DNA of 64,000 nt from Acidovorax sp. A79. Its GTDB lineage: Bacteria; Pseudomonadota; Gammaproteobacteria; Burkholderiales; Burkholderiaceae_C. The DNA is taken from positions 2,374,001-2,438,000 of the forward strand of contig NZ_AP028672.1 of the NCBI RefSeq assembly GCF_041154505.1, in the 5' to 3' direction. Below, one piece after another: positions 1-8,266 of the stretch (positions are counted from its first letter, which is position 1; each line of letters begins with the position of its first letter). A program made the translations under genes and the position numbers. The notes below the pieces were generated by a model. The model saw nothing but the letters and a program-made list of their open reading frames with translations. It was not told the origin of the DNA and did not search any database.

Positions 1-128
1 GCGCGGGTCATCCGGCGGCAGTGGCGGCTACGCTGGCGCCGCCGCTGAGCGCCTCCCCCATCGCGACCACGAACCACAGACCACGGTCCCCGCCTGGGAC
101 CGCCACCAACCCGCCATTGCACCGCGAC

Positions 129-1271
129 ATGGGCATACAGCTTGACCTCCCCACCGTACTCCTGCTCTACAAGACCGCCCTGGTGGCCGGGGCCCTGAGC
201 ATCTTTCACGTCAGCCGGCATTCCTACCGGCCCCAGGGGCTGCGGCCGCTGGCCGGGGCGTACCTGCTGCTGGCCATCGGCGCCGAACTGGCGGGCCGGG
301 GCGAGTACCTCATCCTGCCGGACTGGCTCTGGACACACGGCAGCCTGCTGCTCGGCACGGTCGGCTATTGCCTCTTCTGGGCGGGCGTTCGGGCGCTGAG
401 CGGGCGCAGGCGCATCCCGATGGGCTGGCTCGCCCTGGTGCCCGCGGGCTGGCTGGTGGCGGGCATCGCCACACAGTTTCCGCTGGACAACCTCCTGCGG
501 GCCGGTGCCTTCCACGTGACGGCCACCGCAGCCCTGGTGGGCTCGGCCCATGAAATATGGCGCGACCGCCGCGCCGAGCCCCTGCCATCACGGGCCCTCC
601 TGGCGGGGTTCCTGCTGGTCAGCGCCTTCATCTTCGCGCTGCGCCTGTTCTACATCGCCACCGAGAACGCCAGCTCCACCGGTTTCGCCCGGGCCTTCTA
701 CGTGCAGATGTTCTGCCACTTCGGCATCGCCCTCATGGTCTCGTCGCTCTCCAGCGAACGGGCCGAGGCGCGCCTGGAGCGGATGGCGCAGACGGACGCG
801 CTCACGGGCGTGGGCAACCGCCACTGGGTCATGTCCCGGCTGCCCGCGCAGCTGCCGGTGGGCAGCGCCATCGCGCAGCTCGACCTGGACCACTTCAAGC
901 GCATCAACGACCGCTTCGGCCACGCGGCCGGCGACCGCGTGCTGGTCGCCTTCGCCGAATGCCTGCGCCGCCAGCTGCGCGACTCCGACCTGCTCGCGCG
1001 CATGGGCGGCGAGGAATTCCTGGTCTACCTGCCCGATGTCTCGGCGGGCGACGCCGCCACCATCGCCCAGCGCCTGTGCACGGCCGTGGCGCAGATCCGG
1101 CTGACCGAGAATGGCGAGGACATCCCCGTCAGCGTGAGCATCGGCCTGGCCTGCGTGGCCCGCGCCGGCGGAACCTGGGCCGACTGGCTGAGCGCGGCCG
1201 ACCACGCGCTGTACGACGCCAAGAGCGCGGGCCGCAACCGCGTGGCGGTGGTGCACGAACGCCCGGCCTGA
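129..1271 (+). CDS. Membrane-anchored diguanylate cyclase (GGDEF)
   Basis: Predicted to make cyclic di-GMP at the inner membrane. The N-terminal ~200 residues form about six hydrophobic segments that match no sensor family I can name. They are followed by a complete GGDEF domain with the active-site motif GGEEF at about residues 293-297. An RDSD sequence five residues before it is a product-inhibition I-site, so the enzyme should be feedback controlled. I chose the ATG at 129 (380 aa); a GTG at 21 would add 36 Pro/Ala/Thr-rich residues that look like non-coding translation. No good Shine-Dalgarno is visible for either start. It precedes a PAS-LuxR regulator and a second GGDEF protein on the same strand. 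Confidence 0.88.
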   Translation: MGIQLDLPTVLLLYKTALVAGALSIFHVSRHSYRPQGLRPLAGAYLLLAIGAELAGRGEYLILPDWLWTHGSLLLGTVGYCLFWAGVRALSGRRRIPMGWLALVPAGWLVAGIATQFPLDNLLRAGAFHVTATAALVGSAHEIWRDRRAEPLPSRALLAGFLLVSAFIFALRLFYIATENASSTGFARAFYVQMFCHFGIALMVSSLSSERAEARLERMAQTDALTGVGNRHWVMSRLPAQLPVGSAIAQLDLDHFKRINDRFGHAAGDRVLVAFAECLRRQLRDSDLLARMGGEEFLVYLPDVSAGDAATIAQRLCTAVAQIRLTENGEDIPVSVSIGLACVARAGGTWADWLSAADHALYDAKSAGRNRVAVVHERPA

Positions 1272-1336
1272 GCCGCCCCTCCCGGCCGGGCGCGGACACA
1301 CCGCGCCAGGGGGCGGTTGCTGCAGAATGCCACCCC

Positions 1337-1906
1337 ATGCCCGCACCCCCCGCCGTTCCGAACGAGGCGCTCGCACTGGCCTTTCACCTCGCGCCCGTGG
1401 GCATGTGCGTGACACGCGACCGCGCCATCGAGCTGTGCAACGATGCCTTCGCCCACATGTTCGGCCATGCCCAGGCCGAGCTGCTGGGCCAGCCGCTGGC
1501 GCCGCTGTACCCGTCGTTCGACGAGTTCACGCACACCGGCCACCGGGGCCTGAAGGCCATGCGCGACACGGGCGGCTACAGCGACGAGCGCATCATGCGG
1601 CGGCGCGACGGGTCGCTGTTCTGGTGCCACGTGGCGGGCCGCGCGCTCGACCGGGCCGACCCGTTCGCGCGCGCCGTGTGGATGTTCGAGGACATCTCGC
1701 ACCGCCGCCCCGTCAGCACGCCGCTGACCGTGCGCGAGCGCGAGATCGCGCAGCACATCGTCACGGGCGCCACCAGCAAGCAGATCGGGCGCCACCTGGA
1801 CATCAGCCACCGCACCGTGGACGCCCACCGCGCCCGGCTCATGCGCAAGCTGGGCGCCAGCAGCACGGGCGAACTGGTGGCGCTGCTGCTGGCAGGCCCC
1901 CCCTGA
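1337..1906 (+). CDS. PAS domain-LuxR-type HTH transcriptional regulator
   Basis: A 189-residue one-component regulator. Residues ~10-115 look like a PAS sensor domain, and ~128-185 form a LuxR/GerE helix-turn-helix beginning LTVRERE and containing SHRTVDAH, a typical recognition helix. There is no receiver domain, so it probably senses a ligand or redox signal directly rather than acting in a two-component pair. Start at the ATG at 1337, which begins just before the PAS domain. It sits between two diguanylate cyclases, suggesting but not proving a link to lifestyle control. The ligand and targets are unknown. Confidence 0.82.
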   Translation: MPAPPAVPNEALALAFHLAPVGMCVTRDRAIELCNDAFAHMFGHAQAELLGQPLAPLYPSFDEFTHTGHRGLKAMRDTGGYSDERIMRRRDGSLFWCHVAGRALDRADPFARAVWMFEDISHRRPVSTPLTVREREIAQHIVTGATSKQIGRHLDISHRTVDAHRARLMRKLGASSTGELVALLLAGPP

Positions 1907-2042
1907 CCCTCGCGGCGGGCGTTTGAAATCGTCAACAACGGTGTCCCGGGGGTGCCGGGCGAGCCCCCCACCACGCCCGGCCCGGGGACAATCGGGGGCA
2001 CCCCCGCCCACCGCCCTCCCGCCGATCCACCGCCATCCACCC

Positions 2043-3458
2043 ATGTACCGCCCTTTCGCGCTCCTGCGACCGCTTCCGCCGCCCCTGGCCTGGCTGGGGC
2101 TGGCCCTGCTGATCTTCGCCGCCTGCCTGGTGGGCATCTTTGCGCGGCCCATCGGCTTCCTGTCGGCGTTCTGGCCCGCCAATGCGCTGCTGCTGGGACT
2201 GCTGGTCCGCTACCCCCGGCTCGCGCGGCCGCCGGCCTGGGTGGCGGCCGCCGTGGGCTACCTGGCGGCGGACCTGGCCACGGGCAGCGACTGGTCCATG
2301 GCACTGTGGCTCAACGGGGCCAACATGCTGGGCGCCACGGCGGGCTGGCTGGTGCTGCGCCGCCTGGACGAACGCATCCGGCGCCTGCAGCGCACGGTGT
2401 CGGCGCTGTACCTGCTGGTGGCGGCGCTGGTCGCCAGCACCGTGGGGGCCCTGGCGGGCTGCGGCGCCGCGCCGGTGTACTTCGATACCCCCTGGACCGA
2501 CCTGCTGTCCCTGTGGTTCAGCACCGAACTCATGAACTACATGCTCATCGTGCCGGTGGTGCTGGCCGCGCCCCGCGCCGACGACCCGCCGCCCGCCATG
2601 AACGCCCCGCAGGGCCTGCCGGGCGCATCGCTGTTCTGGCGCGTGGCCCCCGTGAGCTCGCTGCTGCTGGCCGAGGGCATCCGCACCGTGGTCGGCGGGC
2701 CCGGCATGCTGGCCTTCGTGGTGCCGGGGCTGCTGTGGTGCGCGCTCAGCTACAGCCCGTTCACGTCCAGCCTGCTGTCGCTGGTGGTGTGCCTGTGGAC
2801 CATGGCCGGGGTGGCCACGGGCGTGCTCAACTTCACGCCCGCGCATGCCAGCGACGTGTTCTCGCTGCGCGTGGGCGTCACGCTGCTGGCGCTGGGGCCG
2901 CTGGCCGTGGCCTGCGCCAGCGCCGCGCGCGCCGAGGCCCTGCGCCGCCTGGACCACGCCGTGCGGCACGACGATCTGACCGGCGTGCTCGCGCGCCGCG
3001 CGTTCCTGCAGCAGGGCGAGCGGCTGGTCGCGCGCTACCAGCGCGAATCCGCCGGCCTGGCCGTGCTGATGGTGGACGTGGACCATTTCAAGCAGGTCAA
3101 CGACCAGCTGGGCCACGGCGCGGGCGACCAGCTCCTCGTCGGCCTCGCCCAGGCCATGGCCGGCGCGCTGCGCCCCCAGGACGTGCTGGGCCGCCTGGGC
3201 GGCGAGGAGTTCGCGGTGGTGCTGCCCGATGCCTCGCCCGCCGAGGCGCACGCGATCGCAGAGCGCCTGCGCAAGGTGGTGGAGCAGCAGACCTTTGGCG
3301 CCGCCGGGGACGTTCCACGGCATGCCACCATCAGCATCGGCCTGGTGCACAGCGCCACGCTGGGCGGCGATGCCGACATGGACATGCTGCTGCTCGCGGC
3401 CGACGCGGCGCTCTACCGCGCCAAGGCGCAGGGGCGCAACCGGGTGATGATGGGGTAG
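2043..3458 (+). CDS. MASE1-type membrane sensor diguanylate cyclase
   Basis: A 471-residue inner-membrane protein. Residues 1-~300 contain about eight hydrophobic helices with the FWPANALLLGLL pattern near the start that is characteristic of MASE1 sensor domains. The C-terminal GGDEF domain has GGEEF at ~386-390 and an I-site RPQD five residues upstream, so it should be an active, product-inhibited cyclic di-GMP synthase. ATG at 2043 is preferred over upstream in-frame starts because the extension is Pro/Arg-rich and unlike protein. It is the second cyclase within 3.5 kb. Confidence 0.88.
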   Translation: MYRPFALLRPLPPPLAWLGLALLIFAACLVGIFARPIGFLSAFWPANALLLGLLVRYPRLARPPAWVAAAVGYLAADLATGSDWSMALWLNGANMLGATAGWLVLRRLDERIRRLQRTVSALYLLVAALVASTVGALAGCGAAPVYFDTPWTDLLSLWFSTELMNYMLIVPVVLAAPRADDPPPAMNAPQGLPGASLFWRVAPVSSLLLAEGIRTVVGGPGMLAFVVPGLLWCALSYSPFTSSLLSLVVCLWTMAGVATGVLNFTPAHASDVFSLRVGVTLLALGPLAVACASAARAEALRRLDHAVRHDDLTGVLARRAFLQQGERLVARYQRESAGLAVLMVDVDHFKQVNDQLGHGAGDQLLVGLAQAMAGALRPQDVLGRLGGEEFAVVLPDASPAEAHAIAERLRKVVEQQTFGAAGDVPRHATISIGLVHSATLGGDADMDMLLLAADAALYRAKAQGRNRVMMG

Positions 3459-3485
3459 CCCCCCGCGCCGGCCCGCGGCGTCCCT

Positions 3486-4913
3486 CTACAGATACTGCGC
3501 CCAGAGCATGTTGGTCATCCGCCCCGCAGGGTCCCAGACGGCCTTGGCCGCGCGAAACCGGTCCGCCTGCGGGTAGGCCGCCGCGAACTGCGCCCGCGTG
3601 GCATGGCGCTGGTAGGGCAGGTAGTAGGTGCCGCCATGCTGCAGGGCCAGGTCGATCAGCGCACGCGTCCACAGAGCCACTTCGGCACAGGCCTCGGGGC
3701 GGGTGCCCTGCTTGTAGTACAGCACCCACGAAAACACCTCCTCGCGCGCCCAGGCCATGATGGCATCGGGGTCGGGCGGCGCATGGCGCACCGAGATGTT
3801 GAGCACCTGCGCCCCATGCTGCTGCAGGATGCGGGCCAAACCCCGCGTGAAAGCGGCGAACCGGGCCACGGGCACAAAGTACTCCTGCAGCACGTAGGTG
3901 GACTGTGCGCGGCTCGCGGGCTCCAGCGAGGCGGCATCCAGGCTGGCCTCGTGGTTGCGCCACACCACCGGCTGGCCACGCAGCAGCGCCGGGCGCACCA
4001 CCTTGTGCTGCAGCTGGTGGCCCCCCGGCAGTTCGGTCATGGCCCAGATCACGCTCTTGTCCAGGTCATACCGCTGGCCGCGCGGCACCAGGCGCCCGGG
4101 CACGGTCACGGGCTTGTCGGTGCGGGCCCAGGTCACGGCGGTGGCGCGGTCGAAACGGGGGGGCAGCAGGTCGGCGTTGTGCATCACGGCCCGCGCGTTG
4201 GCGGCCACCCTGGCGGCAAAGAAGCCGGGGTAGTCGTCCAGCGCCACCTGGGCCACGGTGCGCTCGATGGCGGTGTTGGCATCCAGGTCCAGCTCCACCT
4301 CGGTGATCACGCCCAGCCCGCCATAGCCGCCCAGCGCGGCACGGAACAGGTCGGGGTGCTGCTGGCGGCTGGCCTCGCGCACCTCGCCGCTGGCGAGCAC
4401 GATCTGCAGGGCCCGCACGGACGCGCCGATGGGCCCGTGCCCCACATAGCGGCCATGCACGTTCACCGACACGGAGCCGCCCACCGTGAAGTTCGAGTAG
4501 CTCTGCATGGTGCGCACCGCCAGGTCGTGGGGATCCAGGTGGTCCTGCAGGTCGCGCCAGCGCATGCCGGCCTGCACGCGCACCGTGCGCGCCCCGGTGT
4601 CCAGCCACACCAGGGCATTCATGCCGCGCATGTCGATGTGCAGGCCGCCTTCCACGCCGACCTGGCCGCCCATGCTGTAGCGCCCGCCGCCCACGGCCAC
4701 CGCGCCGGGCCAGTTGCGCACGGCCTGCGCCACGTCCTGCAGGCTGGCGGGCACCACCACCCGCGACACGCGCACGGGGTACAGGCGGGTCACGTTCTCG
4801 ATCAGCGCCCCGGGCGCACTGTGGGCCGGCAGCGGCGCACAGGCCCCCGCCAGTCCGGCGGCGGCCAGCGCGCCCAGAAGCTCGCGGCGGCGCAGCCCCC
4901 CCAAGGGTGTCAC
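3486..4913 (-). CDS. Exported FAD-linked oxidase (PCMH/aldonolactone oxidase type)
   Basis: A 475-residue flavoprotein. The N-terminus has a Tat-like or lipoprotein-like leader (RRREL, then a hydrophobic stretch ending AGAC), followed by an FAD-binding PCMH domain. Visible hallmarks are the GGGRYSMGGQ motif near residue 75 and the SYSNFTVGGSVSVNVHGR motif that holds the FAD pyrophosphate. The C-terminal half resembles the substrate domain of D-arabinono-1,4-lactone/L-gulonolactone oxidases. The sugar or alcohol substrate cannot be told from sequence. The next gene downstream on the same strand is not obviously related. It lies convergent to the GGDEF gene, 27 bp away. Confidence 0.8.
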   Translation of the reverse strand: MTPLGGLRRRELLGALAAAGLAGACAPLPAHSAPGALIENVTRLYPVRVSRVVVPASLQDVAQAVRNWPGAVAVGGGRYSMGGQVGVEGGLHIDMRGMNALVWLDTGARTVRVQAGMRWRDLQDHLDPHDLAVRTMQSYSNFTVGGSVSVNVHGRYVGHGPIGASVRALQIVLASGEVREASRQQHPDLFRAALGGYGGLGVITEVELDLDANTAIERTVAQVALDDYPGFFAARVAANARAVMHNADLLPPRFDRATAVTWARTDKPVTVPGRLVPRGQRYDLDKSVIWAMTELPGGHQLQHKVVRPALLRGQPVVWRNHEASLDAASLEPASRAQSTYVLQEYFVPVARFAAFTRGLARILQQHGAQVLNISVRHAPPDPDAIMAWAREEVFSWVLYYKQGTRPEACAEVALWTRALIDLALQHGGTYYLPYQRHATRAQFAAAYPQADRFRAAKAVWDPAGRMTNMLWAQYL

Positions 4914-4925
4914 GCGGGGACCCGC

Positions 4926-5981
4926 TCAGTCATCCCGCGCCAGCCGCACCCCCGCGCCCGTGCCGCAGGCATGGCAGAAGCGGGCGAAGGCGCTCTTGCG
5001 CGTGGTGCAGGTGCCGCAGTGGTCGAACAGGCCGATGCCGCAGTGCGGGCAGAAGTCGATCTTCTCGTTCTTCAAGTCCACGGGCCGCTCGCAGCCGGGG
5101 CACACGCTCTTGGCCAGGCGGGCCAGGGCCACGTCGTAGCTCAGCTCCTTGCGGCGCTCCTGGTCGGGCAGGGTTTCGGCCAGCTTCTGGCGCTCCAGGT
5201 AGCGGTTGAGCGCGAGGATGGCGTAGCGCCCCACCAGCGCCGTGATGCCGATGCCCACCACGTAGCGCACATAGCCGCCGTAGCTGGGCAGGTAGGGCAC
5301 CAGCTCCACGAAGAACGCGAACAGCGCGAAGAAGATGAAGCCCCACACGAACGGCCAGTAGGTGCCCTTGCGCTTCTTCACGAACAGCCAGCCGGCGATG
5401 GCCAGCAGCGGCAGGGTGAGCGCCAGGCGGTACAGGAACACGCGCAGCTCCACCTTGCGGCGCTCGGCCTCCAGCTTCACGTAGCCATCGGCTTCCATGC
5501 TGTTCAGGCGCTCCTGCGTGGCCGCCGCCGCCTGGCGCGCGTCGAGCGCGGCCTGCTGCTGCAGCTCCACCGCCTGCTGGGTCTTGCGCTCGGCGAGCTT
5601 GAGCACATCGAGCGCCTGGGTGCGCGCAATGACCTCCGGGTCCTGGTCGGCGCGCTGGGTGGCCGAGCGGGTGGAGAGCCAGTTGTTGAAGGTCTCGCGC
5701 GCGGCCTGCGTTTCGCTGCGGGCCTTGCTGCGCTGCAGCTGCGCCTGCTCCAGCGCGGTCTGCGCGTCCTGCTCGGCCTGGCGCGCGTCCTTGACCTGGG
5801 CGCGCAGCTTTTCGGCGGCCGGCTTGTCCAGGAAGTCATCCACGCGCAGCGGCGTCTCGACCTTGGGCAAATCGCCCACGATGGTGCCGCCCAGCCCGAT
5901 GAGGAAGCTGGCAAACACCAGCGCCACCAGCCACAGGCCGCGGCGGAACCATTTTTCAGACAGCCGCAGTGATTTGCTCAT
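4926..5981 (-). CDS. Membrane protein with long coiled coil and C-terminal zinc ribbons
   Basis: A 351-residue protein of unknown function. One hydrophobic segment near the N-terminus (~12-35) is followed by a Gln/Ala/Glu-rich coiled coil (~55-175, mostly outside or periplasmic), several further hydrophobic helices (~180-270) and a C-terminal cysteine-rich tail. The tail has four CxxC pairs (CPGC, CPHC, CGTC, CHAC) in about 45 residues, typical of double zinc ribbons. The second ATG of the ATGATCATG start region is chosen because the AGGGG Shine-Dalgarno is properly spaced to it. A dispersed repeat lies just upstream. I do not recognise a named family. Confidence 0.75.
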   Translation of the reverse strand: MSKSLRLSEKWFRRGLWLVALVFASFLIGLGGTIVGDLPKVETPLRVDDFLDKPAAEKLRAQVKDARQAEQDAQTALEQAQLQRSKARSETQAARETFNNWLSTRSATQRADQDPEVIARTQALDVLKLAERKTQQAVELQQQAALDARQAAAATQERLNSMEADGYVKLEAERRKVELRVFLYRLALTLPLLAIAGWLFVKKRKGTYWPFVWGFIFFALFAFFVELVPYLPSYGGYVRYVVGIGITALVGRYAILALNRYLERQKLAETLPDQERRKELSYDVALARLAKSVCPGCERPVDLKNEKIDFCPHCGIGLFDHCGTCTTRKSAFARFCHACGTGAGVRLARDD

Positions 5982-6001
5982 GATCATTCCCCTCTGTAGA
6001 T

Positions 6002-6050
6002 ACTATGCATTTGATAGCTGCCAGCGCTTACCAGTCAAGCGCAATCGGCC
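6002..6050 (+). repeat. Dispersed repeat family 2, copy 1
   Basis: A short intergenic repeat with the pattern GATAGCTGCC-AGCGCTT-7 nt-AAGCGC-n-GGCC; the AGCGCTT/AAGCGC arms make a small hairpin. Related copies lie at 28270, 34591, 44062 and 46582 in this window. It is A/T-richer at its edge than the surrounding genes and sits between the genes at 4926 and 6058. Confidence 0.7.
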
Positions 6051-6057
6051 CATTTCA

Positions 6058-6927
6058 TCAATTCTTCACGGTCAGCACCACCGGCGCGGCCGCCAGCTGG
6101 GCCCGCTGCAGCCAGGCCAGCACCGAATCGACCGTGACGGTCTCGATGCGGTCCGAGAACCGCTTGTCGCCCGGGTGGTCGTCGAACGCGATGTTGGCCG
6201 AACCCACGCGCCCGCCCATCCGCGTGAGCGGCCCGAGCTTGAGCGTGGTCGGCTCGTAGCCCTTGAACTGCAGCCAGGCCTGCGCCTGCTCGCGGTTGCG
6301 CACCGTGGCGGGCTCCATGGCCACGGCCAGCGTTTCCAGCGCCCATTGGTTGGACTGCTGGTACTTGCGGCCCCACACGTAGCTCACCATGCTGTAGGGC
6401 GGGTGCTGCAGCGTCCTGGTGCGGGCCTTGTCCTGCAGCACGGCCAGCAGGCGCTGCTGCACCTCGGGCGTGGGCACGGCGTAGACGGCCTCGTAGCGCC
6501 ACAGGTCGTCCAGGAAGAACTCGCCCAGGCCCTGCCGGTACAGGTGCCCCACGGCCGTGCCGCATTCGTTGAGCTTGTGGGCCACGCGCCAGGGGCCCTC
6601 GGGTGTCTTGTAGGCCCAGCCCAGGTGCGAATAGCGCAGGCCGTACTTGCTCAGGTCCTGCCCGGTGCGGGCGAGCACCACCACCTGGGCGCCAGACTTC
6701 GCATGCTCCGCGTCGAGCGCGGCGGAGGTCTGCTGCGCCAGTTGCATGCCGCGCTCGATCACCTTGGCCGGCACGGGCTTGGCGGCCTCGCAGGAGCGGC
6801 CCGCGTGGGCCGCTGGCGCCGCCAGCAGGGCCGCGCCCGCCACCAGGGCCAGGCCGAGCATGGCGGGGTTGAAGGAGCGCACGCGGGCATGCGCCGGGGT
6901 CGTCACGGTCATCTGCTGCACATCCAT
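6058..6927 (-). CDS. DUF2145 family exported protein
   Basis: A 289-residue protein with a cleavable leader (hydrophobic segment ~20-42 ending AHA|GRSCE) and a periplasmic body that resembles the DUF2145 family (recognised from the GLRYSHLGWAYK and NECGTAVGHLYRQGLGEFF regions). The biochemical role is not known. The H/N/C pattern hints at a cysteine-peptidase-like fold, which is only an inference. The ATG at 6927 is chosen because AAGGGG lies 7 bp upstream. It begins 11 bp after the stop of the small exported protein at 6939-7394, so the two are almost certainly co-transcribed. Confidence 0.78.
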   Translation of the reverse strand: MDVQQMTVTTPAHARVRSFNPAMLGLALVAGAALLAAPAAHAGRSCEAAKPVPAKVIERGMQLAQQTSAALDAEHAKSGAQVVVLARTGQDLSKYGLRYSHLGWAYKTPEGPWRVAHKLNECGTAVGHLYRQGLGEFFLDDLWRYEAVYAVPTPEVQQRLLAVLQDKARTRTLQHPPYSMVSYVWGRKYQQSNQWALETLAVAMEPATVRNREQAQAWLQFKGYEPTTLKLGPLTRMGGRVGSANIAFDDHPGDKRFSDRIETVTVDSVLAWLQRAQLAAAPVVLTVKN

Positions 6928-6938
6928 GGCGGTGCCCC

Positions 6939-7394
6939 TTACAGGCGCTCGTTGTGCAGCAGCGCACGGCCGATGGCGTTGGGCACGAAGGCGATCGCCT
7001 CGCCCGCCACCGACAGCACCACGCCCGTGCCGATCACGCTGCAGGTCACCACCGTGCCCACGGTGTGCGCCGATGCGCCCACGCCCCGGCCCGCCACCTC
7101 GACGCTGACCTGGGCGCCGTCGGAGGCGCGCTCCAGCAAGTACACCGTGCCGGTGGCCGAGGCCTCCACCGTCTTCACGGTCAGCGCCGCACCCGCCACC
7201 GACAATGCGGCAGGCACCGCCACGACCGCGCCAGCGGCGGCGGACGCCACCGACGCCGTGCCCACCACCGAAGCGACAGGCAGCAGCGACAGCGCGGCCG
7301 AGGCCTCGCTCTGGGCGCGCGCGGGCAGGGCGGCCAGCGTGCACAGCAGGCCGGCGGCCAGGGCAAGGGTCAGGATCTTCGGCAATTTCTTCAT
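6939..7394 (-). CDS. Small Ala/Val/Gly-rich exported protein, partner of DUF2145 gene
   Basis: A 151-residue protein with a signal peptide (MKKLPKIL, then a hydrophobic core and cleavage near ARAQ) and a low-complexity Ala/Val/Ser/Gly body that looks hydrophobic enough for membrane association. No catalytic motif is visible. The ATG at 7394 follows an AGGAG Shine-Dalgarno. It is the first gene of a two-gene unit with the DUF2145 protein. Function unknown. Confidence 0.72.
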   Translation of the reverse strand: MKKLPKILTLALAAGLLCTLAALPARAQSEASAALSLLPVASVVGTASVASAAAGAVVAVPAALSVAGAALTVKTVEASATGTVYLLERASDGAQVSVEVAGRGVGASAHTVGTVVTCSVIGTGVVLSVAGEAIAFVPNAIGRALLHNERL

Positions 7395-7499
7395 GGTTTC
7401 ACTCCTCACAGGAGGTGCTGCGCAGTAGCGCGGCAGCACCGGTTTTTTTCAGGGCAACCTCCGAGCATCCGCCATGGGGCCAGGGCGAACGCCGGAAAC

Positions 7500-7997
7500 T
7501 CAGCTGGCGTTGTTACCAGACGTAGCAGCATGTGCTGCGGCAGCTTCGCGGCGGCCTTGCAGGCGTGCTTCCAGCAGGTCAGCCTCGTGGCGGTCGCGCA
7601 GCATCTTGGCCAGCGTGAAGGCAGTGGTGATCAGGTACAGCCAGCTCACACCCAGGAAGGCCTTGTAGGTCACGTTGATCTCCATGCCGAACAGGCCCCA
7701 GCCGGTGAGGCCCATGGCCACCACGAAGCCGCCCCAGACCACCAGCTTCCACATGGGCGTGTCGCCCGCACCGCGGCGCGCGGCGCTCTCGTTGTCCCGC
7801 ACGAACTTGGCCAGCACGAACGCGGCCGAGAGGCAGAACACATAGCCCATCACCATGAACGCCTGCTCCAGTTGCTGGCCCGGCAGCCAGGCCAGCCCCA
7901 CGGCGCACAGGAAGACGGCGATGCCGAACGAGACCCACACCTGCAGTTGCCAGGCACGGGTGTCACGCTGAACGAGGAAGGGGGCATTGGATGACAT
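7500..7997 (-). CDS. YiaA/YiaB-type inner membrane protein
   Basis: A 165-residue integral membrane protein containing two copies of the YiaAB two-helix unit. Each has a W-x-G-x-A/F pattern and the motif ending KxxRDxE (AKFVRDNES and AKMLRDRHE). The repeats lie at ~15-75 and ~90-150, giving four transmembrane helices. E. coli YiaA/YiaB are uncharacterised inner-membrane proteins, so no reaction is assigned. It is transcribed away from the dehydrogenase at 8267, with a 269-bp intergenic region holding no further feature that I can see. Confidence 0.82.
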   Translation of the reverse strand: MSSNAPFLVQRDTRAWQLQVWVSFGIAVFLCAVGLAWLPGQQLEQAFMVMGYVFCLSAAFVLAKFVRDNESAARRGAGDTPMWKLVVWGGFVVAMGLTGWGLFGMEINVTYKAFLGVSWLYLITTAFTLAKMLRDRHEADLLEARLQGRREAAAAHAATSGNNAS

Positions 7998-8266
7998 ACA
8001 GAGGTGGGGCCCTTGTCAGGCCCGTGGTTGAACACGGACCTCATGGTGCCGGGCCCGGCCCCCGCCGCCCCCGCCGGGTTGCGCCAGTGGCGGCAGTCCG
8101 GCTTCACGGTATCGCCAAACGATACTTTTTGCCCATTGCAAGCGGCACCTGGGCGACATGCCGGCACCCGCTTGTCTTTCACAATCGCATCCCAGCAGCC
8201 GGCGGCCGCCCGCGGCGGCGCCCGCCCCTTCCCCCACCCGCACGCAGCAGTGCACGGAGACAGCCC

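Noticed and set aside
3603..5972. A 789-codon open frame on the plus strand, antisense to the FAD oxidase and zinc-ribbon genes
   Set aside because: His/Gly/Val/Gln-rich composition typical of the antisense frame of a GC-rich gene; both minus-strand genes have clear families or domains.
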